A stretch of DNA of 64,000 nt from Climacium dendroides (taxonomy: Eukaryota > Streptophyta > Bryopsida > Hypnales > Climaciaceae), in the NCBI GenBank assembly GCA_950106755.1, contig OX467091.1, forward strand, positions 21,097,538 through 21,161,537, given 5' to 3'. Below the pieces are notes generated by a model. It had not been told where the DNA came from. It did not search any database and was given only the letters and a program-made list of their open reading frames with translations. Below, piece after piece: positions 12,501-25,256 of the stretch. Each line of letters starts with the position of its first letter. Positions within the stretch are counted from its first letter, which is position 1. Made by a program: the position numbers and the translations under genes.

Positions 12501-13230
12501 AATTAGTGCCATCTAATAGGACTCAACTTCCCCCTCAACACGCCATAGGACAGAAAGAACGAAGAACGAGTGGCACTGTCGCTCGGGAACATACCAAAAC
12601 CCTAAACAAAAAGTCTTTCCCAGAGTCTCACCACAAAAGCGGCTTTCACAATATCAACATCGGCCTTCTTCGCCTGCGACGCCCACGGACCGGCGGAAGC
12701 AGGCTGCTCCTCCACTGCATCAAGCTTCTTCTTGTATTAAAAGACCAGTGGAAAAAACAGCAAAGAAAGGAACGTCTATTTTGGCAAATATCTGACTGTC
12801 GTAGGGGGAGACGAGTAGATCCTGGATGAAACGGACTCCGAATACTGTACTTCGACCACGGAATTGATTCCTTTGAGATTGACCACCCCTGCACCACCTC
12901 AACTCAAACATATTCACAAACAAATTCCTCGGAGATTCTGACAAGTCACCTAAATGGATCGTTTTCGTTCAGCTGTAAATCAAGGGAATACAAGGTTCAG
13001 ATCAGAACATGCGAAAGAATCTTTAGGACAGGAAGAAACCTGAGCCAGGCTCACAGATGCGATGTTGTAAGATGGTGTCCCACGATTCCACTGGAGATAC
13101 AGATTTCGGGGAAGCTCTCAAAAGGAATGAAGTGAGATTCAAGTTCAGAAAAGGAGCGCACCTAGCTGCGAGAACAAAGAAACGAAGAGGGTGAGATGGA
13201 GTATTCCTCAGGTCGAGCATTTAAGATATT
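12500..13230 (-). other. conserved exon-like block upstream of TNL A, unidentified
   Basis: Two pieces look like minus-strand exons. One (about 12720-12630) follows TTGATGCAG, encodes VEEQPASAGPWASQAKKAD and ends at TTTGTG|GTGAGA. Another (about 13115-13040) encodes NRGTPSYNIASVSLAQ, ends at GCTCAG|GTTTCT, and can splice to LNENDPF after TTTACAG. In the latter, the two base differences from copy B (about 13090 and 13075) are synonymous. I do not recognise the protein. It could be the missing 5' exons of the TNL gene or a fragment of another gene caught in the duplication. Confidence 0.35.
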
Positions 13231-13590
13231 CTCCAGACCAAAGATCGAGTGCCACGAAGAAGAAGCCACGGCTCACGCCAAAGAACACAACTACAGTGAA
13301 GGCGCTCTTGCAAGCGGGCAGGGATCCCACCTCGTCCTGTCCCCAACAAACGCTACCGACAGAAGGAAGCAGAAGCAAAAGAATCCTACCGACTTCCTCC
13401 GCGTAGGGGATCCAACTTCTCCAGCAGTGGAACTTCACTGCCACTCCTCATCAGCAAGCAGCATCGGGTGAAAACTTCGAATGCAGGAGGAGCGTGCGTC
13501 GATCGAAAGCTCAAACAAAGGGACCAGCAACTGGGGCAGACCGGATATGGCTCAAACCCTTGCCAACTCGTACCGACGAAATCTGGTGTA

Positions 13591-15630
13591 GGGTCAGGTA
13601 CCCTACTTATGGGGTCAGTTTATAAATAATGAACCCCTAAATGCTCAAGGCTTTTTTTGAGATTCTTGGAATTTGCTTTAGATTGAACGAAAAGTCAACA
13701 TTTGGTAAGTTCTATCAATTTTTTTAAATTGTAACCTGCAGATTCAAACTAGACATGTTATAGATCACATGAGAAAATGAAACACAATAATATCACTTGT
13801 AGATTGGACGATTATAATGTTTGATCATGAGGGGCTGAAAACTATGAAAGTGATTTGAAGTCTTTTGATCCTCTTTTCACATGTCGAAGCTTTAAAAATG
13901 GTGACCGGAAAAATGATGTTAAAAATCTAATCATTCTAGAGCTGTTTAACCTCTAAAGAATTCCTAAAGAACTAAGACCTTTTTTCTACCAAAAAACACT
14001 TAAAACATTTCTGTAGTAAAGAGTAAAAAAAATTTGAAAGTTTTTTTTTTTTTGCACATTTAATTGTAGGATCTTACACCTAACTAGTATGAGAATGTTT
14101 GAAAAAAATTTAGGAATTTTGACTGCACAAATTGCAAGATATTTGCGTTTAAAGTGAAAAAAAAACAAGGTTTCAATACATTGTGGGACTAGATTATTTG
14201 ACTTTGAACCTTCTTAAATTAAAATTTTCACATTATAGAGTAATGAGCTTTGAATATTTATTTTGGGAATTGAGTTTTGAGTCTAGGAAAAGCATAAAAT
14301 TCAAAAAAACTTAATTTTATTCCTTAAAAATTTATTAAATAGCAGTAGGTATGAGATAAAAGGAAAAACTAAATTATCGGTATTTTTAAAATGGAATTAA
14401 AACGCAATAATCCCAATGGTGAGATTGTTCTAGGAAGCAAATTAAACCATGTGTAACTTTTTCTTTAAATTGCAAAAAATTTCATTTAGAAATGAATTTA
14501 AAACAAGATTGTCTATAATAAAATGAATGAAAGCTTTCCATGTAGACAAAAATATAATCTATGGGGAAAAAAAAATTTAATTGAAATTTTGAAATTTTTT
14601 TTGTTACCCTTTCTCCCTTATTTTGAGCTTATTTGGGCATAACTTTTGTTCCCAGGTACCAATAAAAAAAAAGTATATCTCATGAAGATAATTAGTTTTT
14701 TTATTTACAAAAAAAGTTTCAAAAAATCATGACAAAAATTCAACCCATAGGTACTTACCCAAAATCCCATTTGTCCCCCAAAGGGACAATGGTCCTTTAG
14801 TGGTTAATATTTATTCTATAATAATTTTAAGTGAATTTATAATGTGATTTTTTTTCCAAAATCTAGTGTATTTGAGGCTCATTTTCACGAGACCTCAACA
14901 CTAAAAAAACGAAGATTGGCAATGGACACCCTTACACAAAATCTTGAATAGGAAATCATAATCAATTCATTTTCAAAATCAGATTTTTGTTGCTAAAGCC
15001 AGACTTCAAAAAAAATTCAAAAATATAAACTACTTGATAAGGTTTTAAGTTTCATCGACGCCAGAATTTGTTGCCTTGAGCATTTAGGGGTCAACAAAAT
15101 TAAATGCATGTCTGAAAGTTTGATAAATTTGTAGACAAGTATTAAAAAAACTTTAAAACGCATCTAAATGTTTTAGCTCTTGTGAACTTTGAAACTCCAT
15201 AAAAAGAAATTTCTCCAAAATATCCAAGAAAAGGATAAGTTGAAGTTGAAAATCTAACTACTTTAATGCACAAGTATTCAAATTGACATATGGTCATGAG
15301 ATTTTTGGTTCAATCTTTGTAAATATCTTCTGCATTCTCAATGAGCGAGCCTCCATAGCTATCTTATTTTTAACTCCTTTGCAGCCATGCTAAAAACTAA
15401 AAAGTCCACTTTGAAAGGTAATAATTGATTATATTAACTTTCAAAATATAATTTTATTGTTACTAAGTAAATGTAGGGAGTAATTTATTTTTTAATTTGT
15501 AATGATCCACTTTGTTACCTTTTTAGAGCTTCTGATATGATTTATTTCAAATCCTATAGATATGGAAACAATTGGAAATGGCATTTGGGCACTTAGAAGT
15601 TGAGGTTGAGGTGAAATGATCCAACAAGAA
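13591..15630. repeat. dispersed repeat of about 0.6 kb, split by a younger insertion
   Basis: Positions 13591-13633 and 15091-15630 together match 31500-32095, an intron of the AAF gene, in the same orientation. Shared strings include 'gcatgtctgaaa', 'cttctgcattctcaatgag' and 'gaggttgaggtgaaatgatc'. The two halves are separated by the TTAA-type element 13634-15090. No coding sequence was seen. Confidence 0.75.
13634..15090. mobile_element. 1.46 kb DNA element with perfect 18-bp terminal inverted repeats
   Basis: It begins CCCCTAAATGCTCAAGGC and ends with the exact reverse complement, GCCTTGAGCATTTAGGGG. The flanks are tgaa (13630-13633) and tcaa (15091-15094), degenerate versions of TTAA. 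It interrupts a dispersed repeat whose uninterrupted form is at 31500-32095, so both insertion boundaries are visible. A related element with similar termini and intact TTAA flanks is at 43734-44548. The interior is AT-rich with no transposase-like frame, so it is non-autonomous. CCC termini with TTAA sites recall the piggyBac superfamily. Confidence 0.8.
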
Positions 15631-15639
15631 GTCATCAAA

Positions 15640-16770
15640 TTTGTTGGTCCAGTACTTTATAGCAACTATAGTATAATGCTGGCATGTTCCTACAATTTAG
15701 ATTTTACTTGATACCAATTGTACATAAGCATTACTTCAACCATTACGCAACTACATTGTAAATGGCTTGAATGAGCATGTGAGGATGGATTGTATTATCA
15801 AACTATTGTATCTATTTCTTTGTTGGGTGATAAGAGTGGATTTCAAAATTTGTTAGTATTATTTTGAAGGTGGCCAATGTGTGAACTTTGAAAAAATCAA
15901 AGTGCTAAACATAGGTGTACTATCCGATAGACTCTTATGAAGGGAAATAAGTTGTGTATTTTAGCATCATTAACTACTTGTTGATTCTATGAAAATGTTG
16001 AGGTAATTCTCTAAGAGTTTCATTAGTACACAAATGAGAACATGTGCTTCATTTTCACAAATTAATTCAAGGCTTTGTATAAAGATTTTGAAGATGACAA
16101 GAGAAAGTTGAATGACCCATTGAGAAGAATCACCTCCAAGTGGATGTGAATGTAGTCTTTGACCTATCACACTTAGGAACTCAAATAATATAGATCTTGA
16201 GGTGTAGAATTAATCCATCTATAATTTTACAAAAAGATTCTGCATTCAAGTTCAAGCTAAGCATGTCCTTGAATCTAAGTTGCCTAGCTCTAGTGCTAAT
16301 ACGCATTTATATCCCACCAAGTATTACATACAAATGATAATCTCTAGTATTCTAGCAAGATTCTTCTAAAATTTGATAAATCAATTTACAATACGTCATG
16401 CATAAATGTCTCTCATTGTAAAAGTCTAACCTATTTGAATCTGGAGTTAGGGATGATGTTGGATAATTATTTAATGTTCACCTATTATACATTAAATGAG
16501 GATAAATCATTTAAAAAGATAATTATTTAATGTTCACCTATTATACATTTATGGAGGATAAATCATTTAGAACACAATAGTAATAGACTTTGAAGATTCA
16601 TGATGAGTTTCTCAAGAACAAAAAATTTGAAACACATAGCTTGAGATGCATTATCCATTTTTCTTTAAAACTTTAATTTCACTGAAAAATATTTCAAAGC
16701 ATCTAACACTTCCATAGTTGCAATCAGTTCTTCACACACCTCCTTTGTTTGTAAGACAATGTAGGACTTT
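15640..16770. other. gene-free 3' part of copy A and duplication junction
   Basis: Positions 15655-15940 match copy B at about 25110-25590, and 15945-16400 match 26970-27390. The duplicated unit therefore ends near 16.43 kb and copy B starts near 16.77 kb. No gene is seen. Positions 16463-16513 and 16519-16571 are a direct repeat of about 55 bases ('ataattatttaatgttcacc'). Confidence 0.6.
16463..16571. repeat. direct repeat, two units of about 55 bp
   Basis: The two units share 'gataattatttaatgttcac', a middle 'cctattatacatt' and the ending 'ggataaatcattta'. They lie exactly at the junction between the two large duplication copies. Confidence 0.75.
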
Positions 16771-17559
16771 TGAATTCATGTCCGGGGTCCTGGGGGGGTT
16801 GATTTATGATTTCTTTCTTTAAGAAACATGCTTGCTCCTTTGTTTCAAAGGGGAAAAAAAGAATTTGAAATGCTACTTTCTTCTCCATGATTCGAGTAAA
16901 AAACCGTCAGTTAGAGACTCACCGTTTTCTTTCGACTCCGAGATATCCCCAAGAAATGCAAAAGTCATTCTTGTTTTGTGGTATTCTTCTCAGCCAAGGT
17001 CTGGACTCTGGACTTTTTATGAAAATGGACACTACAAGACGCAGAGTAGAATTCTTCCCACATGTGGAGATACCAAAAGAAAGTAAAAGCTGTGGCAACC
17101 AGCTTCAAGCTGTAGTGGCAGTATGTTTACTCAACACTCGCGGTTTCCCTGTGGAGTTTCGTCAACTCCGGCAATTCGCATCAAGAAGACTAATCACCTA
17201 GGATGCTTATTCACAATTCCGTACGTGCAGGCCCGCCTTTTTCTTCATTCTCTCCATGGCCATCGAGTGGCAAGCAAGAACCTGGAGCTCACGTCCACAA
17301 CACTCCTGACAGACTCCTGAATTTTATACAGCATCCGGAAGAAGATGCTGTATAAAATTCCCAAATGGGAGGTGACACATGCAGCGAAAACTCAAGGACA
17401 TAAATCTACAAGCGCACACATCCTACTCCCTGGCGGACAGCTCGTAGCTTACAACACTCGTGCCAGTCATCACCATTCCATTCCGACATCATAAAAACTC
17501 ACAGCTACAGATTAAGAAAACACAAAGGAAGTGGACACGACGATTCAAAAGGCTAGAAT

Positions 17560-18640
17560 AAGTTCATGATTGGGATCCGTCATGCTGCTCTCCGGGTAAC
17601 ATTGGGTCACCGTCGGGAAGGTCCCAGGGAGCCGTTCTTTTGGGCGATGAGATGCGCCACACTTCTTCTCCGGGACCAACTTGCAGCTGCCATCGACATT
17701 GGAGTGGCACGGCATCCTGAAGATGATGTCCTCGGCAATTTCATAAGGATTGCCGTTCAAGAAGATCTCTCAAGTAAGCACATTGCCCTCCAGAGTGGGA
17801 GTGATGAGAGATTTGATGGCGTCTGTGATCGACACCGCCGTCGAAGTTGAAGCGGAAGATGATCGCCCCCATTTTTCGAGGCGTGAACTACCCCTTCAGC
17901 CACACCCTAGATCACATCCACCACACGCACATCGTGGATCTTGGCATTTAAGAAATTGGACACTTGCGTGGTCGAGTGGTGGCCCCAAATGGTCACGTTG
18001 TAGACGTTGTCGTAGAAGATGCCGGCCTCGAGAGCTATTTGGCACTTGGCTCGAGTCTCGTCCAATCTCATGAGGGCGTGGAAATTCAAGGGGTTGAGAC
18101 GCGGTACATTCTTCATCACAATCAACATGTTCGCGTTGCACGGATTGGCGACCACCAGCACCTTCATGTTGGGGCTTGCAACGCCGTTCAAAGTTTTTCC
18201 CTGTTGCGCAAAGATGTGCCCATTGAGGTCGAGCAAGTCGGCTCTCTTCATGCGACGACTAAGAGGCTTGGCACCCATAAGGTGGGCCCAATGGGCGTTG
18301 GCGAAAACCTCCTCTGCTTCAATGCTGATGTTCATCGCTCTCAACAGCGGGAAGTGCGATGGGCTAGTTGGATGTTGCGCGGCCACTCAGACCCTAGCAA
18401 GTAGAGCGCGATGGGCTAGTCTTGGCCAAACACTTTCGCCGGACGCGACCTTGAACAGTAAATGGTTGGCAATCAACCCCGCGGGACCAGACACTGCGAT
18501 GCGGAATTGCGGACCGTCTTCTTCCATGTCTTGGGCCTCTCGCACTCCTTCAAATCATACGTCACACAGAAAACACCAAAGCATTGCCCCCGCTTCTGGC
18601 TCCCCGCCACGCCGCTAACAGGGATTCATGGTAGTGCTCA
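17560..18640 (-). pseudogene. NADP-MDH: processed pseudogene of chloroplast NADP-malate dehydrogenase, copy B
   Basis: Same relic as in copy A. The longest open piece (18386-17907, minus) carries [74 protein letters not shown] and the active-site region [12 protein letters not shown], then runs into a stop. A second piece (17760-17545) carries NGNPYEIAEDIIF and DGSCKLVPEKKC before a frameshift. Further 5', the match to [13 protein letters not shown] is in another frame. This copy is better preserved in the middle than copy A but has lost the region equivalent to LLGSERS...AMELED. No introns interrupt the match. The enzyme would need an intact reading frame and transit peptide, and neither exists here. 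Confidence 0.85.
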
Positions 18641-18649
18641 GAGCAACAT

Positions 18650-19437
18650 ACGCCACTGCAAGATCTCCTCGACTACTTTGAGCACTCACCACTGTCATGC
18701 ATGTCTCAAGTTACAAGGGCAATATGCTCAAAATCCAGCTGCAGACACCTACAAAGTCACCCACAACTAGAACCTAAGACTCGTGGATGAAGAGGATAGA
18801 AACGCCTAATCGAGAAGTTAAGCCCAGCACACCAAACTGCTGTGATTCCCGTGATGGAGAGCAGTGGAGGTCAGAACTGATGAAGTGCTGGAGAGAAAAA
18901 CGAAGGTTGATAGACACTCAAAAAGTCAGCACCCACAACTGAGAACTCAAAACCCCAACAAAACAAGAGTATGGGAGCATTCAAGGATGTCCATGTGGCA
19001 ACCTAACCATGCCAGACCAGATTAGTAGTTAAAAAGTTCAACACTAATACCTTGCCTTGCATTGTAACAAATCACTAGAATCAATGAAGAGCATTGTAAC
19101 TATTTCAATTATTCCACTTCTTATAAAGAACCCATTCATACTACAAGGAGCACCGTATATCATACCTCTCGCTAGCTTCCATTGAAACAAAGGATTTAAG
19201 CTTGACCGCAATATTGTTCCCTTCACCACTACCAATATAGAATGCTAGAAATTTAGCACAAGATTTGCTCTCCAAGGAGGTTAACTCATGAACCCAACTA
19301 GGAAGCATGTGCAAAAAGAGCTTTGCAAGCATCCTAAAACTCCAACCAACTGCCCAATACATGATTCACAAGCCTCACGAGTAGAAAGCTTTGTGACCAC
19401 TTGAATTCTCAGGATCACCACTTGATTGGAGCATCAT
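18650..19437. other. spacer between NADP-MDH relic B and TNL B
   Basis: It aligns with 6450-7317 of copy A. The stretch around 18790-18900 is almost identical between copies. Fragments of plausible 3' UTR of TNL B are included. No gene is recognised. Confidence 0.5.
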
Positions 19438-22400
19438 TCAGTCCAAACAACATAGACGCCAAATCCAACGAGAACTCCCTTGACGTTGTACCTGAGATGA
19501 AATTTCTTCAGTGACCAAACGAATGGAAGGCCAATGTGCTTTCATGTCTTGAATGACCTCGGCACTCAACACCACTCCACTGTTGGCTACATCCAACTGT
19601 CGCATCTTCCGTGAGTTTGTCAAATCTGGAAGAGCTTGCAACCTCATGCACCCATTAACGCGCAGATGGTAAAATTTAGGACTCAAAGGCCCTGAGCAGG
19701 TCAAGTTCGTTAAGTCCACACAATTGCACACGTCAAGGCGGGACAATTCTGGGAAGTTGGCCAAGTCTGGGAGCTCCTGGATGGGACACCCACTACAGTT
19801 CAAAGTGTGTAGCTGCGAGCAAGCGGCTATTCCTTGCAGATCTGCAAATCCACCATCAGACACATCCAAGGAGCAGAGACTTGTCAGCTGATGAAGTTTC
19901 GGCCCAAGGTTCTCATGAAGCCACGGATGCCCACTCACCTCTAGCTCTTTCAAGTTCCGCAACTCAAGGATGCCACGGATATCCCTAAGCCGCACACAAC
20001 ACTTGACTGTTAAGCGCTCCAGTCTAGCAAGCTCTCGCATATCCGGCAACGCCTCCAACTTGTCACAATACATGATCCTCAGCTCCTGCAAACTAGCCAA
20101 GTTGCACAGACTGGACCAATCCTCAAACTCGCACCTCTGGAATGACAAAAGGCGCAGCCTTGATAACCTCTCGAGACCAGGCAACGAAGGCAAGCCCTTG
20201 CAATTGTGCACAATGATGGATTCCAACAAAACTAACTTTGCCAGACTTGAAAACCCTCGCCCTTGCAACCCAGAAATTTCGATTGATCGAAGCTTTGTAA
20301 GATTGCATAAGTCCGGCCCATCATGCAACTCATCAATTCCGACAGCCAAACTCCGAAGCAAAATCAAGTTGCTCCATCCCGCGAAAGATTGGAGAGGGAC
20401 TCTTGGATTCAACTCCAAAGTTTGTAGATTCGTGAGCTTGTACATATCTGGCAGCTGGGTGAGATTCATGCAACCTCTCGTGTCTAGGGATTGCAAACAG
20501 ACCAAGTCATCTAAACCTGGCAATGATTCGAGCTCAGATCCAACTACGCGCAAAATCCTCAAGTTTTTGAGATTGCGCATATTTGGCAACTCCGCAAGAT
20601 TATAGCAAACATTAGCATTCAGTTCCACCAAACTGACCAAGTCACCCAAACCTGGCAGAGCTCTTAATGCGCAAAAGAGTACACGCAACTTCCGCAACCG
20701 TTTCAGCTTCTGTAAGTTGGGCACCTCTTTCAGGTCTCTACAACCCAGTAGAGAAAGTTCTTGCAACGCAACTAACTCACCCACACCCCAGCAGCTCTGT
20801 AACGCCCGACATCTGCTCAAATCCAAGAACTGCAAGTTGGTGTGCTTCGAGCTCAAGCCAGCAATGGTTGCCACCGAGTCATTCTCGCGAAAACAAACCA
20901 CTTCTAGTAAAATGAGACGGCTCAAATCTGGTAGTCGGTCACATCCATACATATCCAAAACTCGGAGGCTTGTCAAAGAACCGATCTCGTCAATGCAAGA
21001 TGAATCTGATGGGATGTTCAACCATCGTAGAAAGACCAGCTTCGACAAAGAACCCAAACCGACAACTGATATCAATAGCTTTGAACTTGCCTTCTCTGAG
21101 GCAGATTCCAATTCCAAGCTCTTGAGGTGTTTTAGGGCTGTAAGATCCAGGTCATGTACACTTGAAAAGTCCGTATAGAGCTTCAAAACTGTCACGTTGG
21201 GGAAACAAACAAAATTCACATCCTTCAGCTTCATGAATCCCTTATCCAAAAAACACATCCGCCTCAAGTTAACCAAACAACCACCCCTCGTCACAATGGC
21301 ATCTTCAAACGCATCGTACTCATCCCACTCACAAATCCATCGTCGTTCCTCAAACTTGCCAACTTTAGTTTCCAGACTTGCAAACTCGAGCCATAGGTCG
21401 TGCATGCCGATTCTACCAAGCCCATCACCAAGATTCTCCAAAAGTGATTTCCTCTTCAAGTTCTCCAACTATAAAAAAACAAAAAAACAATTTGATGTAT
21501 AGGTCAATTTCGAATTGAAGAACTCTTCGGTAAAATGAAGTCAAAATTTCAAAACTTCAACCACAAACTAAAGCCTTTGAAAACACCCTTCAACAATTGA
21601 GCAGGTCGAGAGACAACTAAGATCTCAAATTTACTTCCATCCAAAATCTCAAACCCCTAAGGACCACAGCAACAACTCAAAACCTATCTCTACACTCAAA
21701 TGTCAAATTAGGGAACCACCATTAAAAATGACAAACTGACACACAAGAAGTTTCAACCACTAAACTCTTAAAAAGTCAAGAATTCTAAAGCCATGGAAAC
21801 AAATAGTCCCACTCATTGTACTTCTCATCAAGGAAACAAAGATACACAACCATGAATTCAATGAACGCTTACCCGTTCCATAACATTAATCAAAGGTATT
21901 CGATGAATTTCCCCAAACCATTCAAAAACATTCCACTTGAATGAAATGTTTCCACCTCTATATGGTGAAAATAGGGCCACATCCATGAATAGAAGTTGGT
22001 CTTGGGCATTCAAGGCATCAAAGCTCCTCCTCAAGATGGAAAACACAGGGTGTTGGGGCTCTCCAAAAGGGTTCAAAAAGTCAATTTCATCCAATATTGA
22101 CCACCACCGTGATGGAACATATCCAACACAACGCAACTGCTCACCCAACACTTCCAATGCCAATGGGTGGTAATGATAACTAATGCCATCACCTTTTTCA
22201 AAATAACATCGTTCAATGCAAGATGCAATCAAATCAAGGTCATTGTCATTACTCCAGTATGAAGGAGGGACACATGTAACATGGAAAAGGAATAAAGACC
22301 AAGCTTCTTCCAACTCCAACTCAGGCATTTCCATGCATTCACTTGCATCAATCCCCAAAGAGGTCAATTCAGTCAAAGAACGTGCTGTCACAAGCACCAC

Positions 22401-23770
22401 ACTCCCAAGACCATAGTTTGCTCGTAGAAGAACCAAGGCTTCTTTTGTAGTTGCACTTGACACATTGTCAATTGTCAAAAACGCTTTGACATCCATCATA
22501 TCTCTCATGAGGTGGTGCCGATACTGCAAGTCAATAACATCTCAACTTCAATGCAACACAAACAAATTGAAGTACAACAAATTTCAATCAAGTCAAAAAA
22601 CTAAACAAAATTGTTGACATGCAATCCACTACAACACACATAATGAATGCAAAATATATATCTATGCTTCTTTAATTGTAATGAGTGCAACAAACCTGGT
22701 CCACATCCATTGCTCCCAAACGTTCAAGATTTTTGTCTGTAAGCTTTGCAAGCACTTCTTTGAAGACTTCTTCTTCACTTCGACTTCCCAACTCCACATG
22801 ACAAACTTTGTTACGATACTCCTCCAAGAAATCATTACACATAGCCTTGCAAATGGTGGTTTTCCCAATACCTCCAACTCCATAGATGCCAACAATACAC
22901 ACCTCATACAACAAGGACACTCTCGATTCCTCAATCCTCTCATGAATCACCTATACATTAAACAAGAGAGGTGTGAATAAGTTAAAATCAAGGAGGTTGC
23001 ACAAAACAAAGAAATCATCACCACTAGCATAAGAGGATACTTCTAGGCAACCAAATGACATCCTTAGAATTGTTGACAACAAAGGCAAAAAGGAAATCAA
23101 AGAAGCAACCAAATTGATTGATTTTCACACAAACCTTGCACAATCGGGACCTCCCTTGAACATGAGAGTCTTCAAACCTTGTCTCTAGAGGAACCAACTT
23201 ACAAATCGCATCAACTATCTCCTCCCGAAACTTCACTTCCCCCAATTCAAAGTTGTACCTCAAGCCATTGGTTGGGCCAAACAATCGCAAGGCATTCTCA
23301 CAATCCTTCGCATCAATCCTACTATCACATTGAGCCCAAGCATGCCACAATGATGACCATCTCTTATGGTTATCCACATCACGACATTCTGAAAACGTAA
23401 TGCCAAGAAATATCGGCATTATTGTGAAGTTTGGCTTCCTCTTCTTGACATTGGCCATGGCCACCAACTCCAACATGGGCCATTTTGAAGAAAAGAATTC
23501 CTCTGACAGTACCACCACACCAACCTCACATTCTTCGATAGCTTCAAAGATAAGCCTTGGAAATTCCTTTCCAATGGGTAGGCAATCTCGACGCTTGTCA
23601 AAGAATGGATGGCGATCACATCTCTCCAAGTCCACACACAATTGTTCCACAAACCCTTTTTGTGCACCACTATGGCTCAAAAACACCTTGTGCTTTGGTT
23701 GTAATGTGTGATTCCTGTCCGTGCAAAAAAAGGTACCAACCAACCAATCAATATTGAAAGAGAGACCCAA
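19438..23770 (-). CDS. TIR-NBS-LRR (TNL) disease-resistance-type receptor, copy B
   Basis: Paralogue of TNL A with the same exon plan on the minus strand: TIR 23770 (or 23714) to 23135, 22950-22696, 22523-21873 and 21468-19438. The TIR has KVFLSHSG and SKWPMLEL. The second exon keeps GIYGVGGIGKTT and differs from copy A at only four of 85 residues. The third is one codon longer because the segment after VTCVP differs (PSYWSND for PKPLNQK). The LRR exon encodes 676 residues, starting with the MHDLWLEFA region, and diverges most from copy A. The frame upstream of the TIR stays open to about 23854 but has no ATG, so, as in copy A, a first exon is missing. The AG of the candidate acceptor is kept (GATAG in A, GACAG in B). 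All exons are intact. Confidence 0.9.
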
Positions 23771-24129
23771 CCATATTTTCAAATCGAAGCTTACAGTACA
23801 TTTGCAACAATCACATGATTTTCTAAGTTTTGCTATTGAGATTACATGAGTCAAGACACTTCATACTTCTTCACAGGGGTAATGATGCAAGAAATCACGA
23901 AGCACAGGTACGACTAACCCATAGCCATTGCCATCACTTGTGCTCGTAGACAGGCTAGTGCTCCCCTGTTCCATTATATCCCATTCAAGATGGGCCACAC
24001 GCACAACCCCTCTTAGCACAAATAAGTTTCCTTCTGAGGTTCACACCGTTCTCGCAAAAGTATCCAAAGGCTGGTCATCTGCCACAAACCATCCAGAAAA
24101 CAAAGATTAGTGCTGTCATCTTGCCCCTC

Positions 24130-24800
24130 TACACCTCATAGGACAAAAAGAAGGGAGAACGAGTGACGCTGTCGCTCAGGAACATACCAAAACCCTACAC
24201 AGAAAGACTTTCCCAGAGTCTCACCACAAAAGCGGCCTTCACGATGTCGAAATCCCCCTTCTTCGCCTGCGACACCCATAGACAGGCGGAAGCAGGCTGC
24301 TCCTCCACGGTAGAAGCCCAGTAGAAAAATCAGCAAAAAATGGAATGTCTATTTCAGGCAAATATCTGACTGTCGTAGGGGGAGACGAGTAGATCCTGGG
24401 TGAAACGGACTCCGAATACTGCACTTCGACCACGGAATTGATTCCTTTGAGATTGACCACCCCTGCACCACCTCAACTCAAACATATTCACAAACAAATT
24501 CCTCGGAGATTCTGACAAGTCACCTAAATGGATCGTTTTCGTTCAGCTGTAAATCAAGGGAATACAAGGTTCAGATCAGAACATACGAAAGAATCTTTAG
24601 GACAGGAAGAAACCTGAGCCAGGCTCACAGATGCGATGTTGTAAGATGGAGTCCCACGATTCCACTGAAGATACAGATTTCGGGGAAGCTCTCAAAAGGA
24701 ATGAAGTGAGATTCAAGTTCAGAAAAGGAGCGCACCTAGCTGCGAGAACAAAGAAACGAAGAGGGTGAGATGGAGTATTCCTCAGGTCGAGCATTTAAGA
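24130..24800 (-). other. conserved exon-like block upstream of TNL B, unidentified
   Basis: Counterpart of 12500-13230. It encodes VEEQPASACLWVSQAKK followed by FDIVKAAF and then TTTGTG|GTGAGA. The candidate acceptor just upstream seen in copy A (TTGATGCAG) is not present here, and a stop follows SPYDSQIFA, so this version looks more damaged. The NRGTPSYNIASVSLAQ piece is fully conserved. Function unknown. Confidence 0.3.
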
Positions 24801-25256
24801 TATTCTCCAGACCAAAGATCGAGTGCCACGAAGAAAGATCCTGTGCCCCCACAAACGCTACCCAGATGAGGAAGCAGTAGCAAAAGAATCCTACCGACTT
24901 CCTCCAGCAGTGGAGCTTCACTGCCACTCCTCATCAGCAAGCAGCATCGGGTGACAACTTCGAATGCACGAGGAGCGTGCGTCGATCGAAAGCTCAAACA
25001 AGGGGACCAGCAACTGGGGCTCACAGTTAAACCCCTATTGAGCTTATCTGAAGACGTGTTTAGAACAAGGTTGGGACTGGCATCCCAAAAATCTACTTTG
25101 CGAGAACATCAAAGGAACTACGGTAATGATGCAGGCATGTCTCTATAATTTAGATTTTTGGTTGATGCCAATCAAGAGAAGAGGGGATTTCAAAATTGTT
25201 AGCATCCTTCTGGGGATTGATCAATGTGTGAATTTTGACAAAATCAAAGTGTTTAA

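Larger units (their letters stand above)
2540..16430. repeat. tandem segmental duplication, copy A
   Basis: The order flank, NADP-MDH relic, TNL gene, exon-like block, 3' flank is repeated in the same orientation at about 16.77-27.4 kb. Matching pairs include 2540-2750 with 16820-17030, 3841-4000 with 17080-17215, 4968-13533 with 17215-25022, and 15655-16400 with about 25110-25590 plus 26970-27390. Copy A is longer because of insertions at about 2755-3062, 3120-3840, 4001-4967 and 13591-15630. Edges are approximate because I aligned by eye. Confidence 0.85.

Noticed and set aside
18019..18618. 199-codon plus-strand open frame
   Set aside because: Antisense to NADP-MDH relic B.
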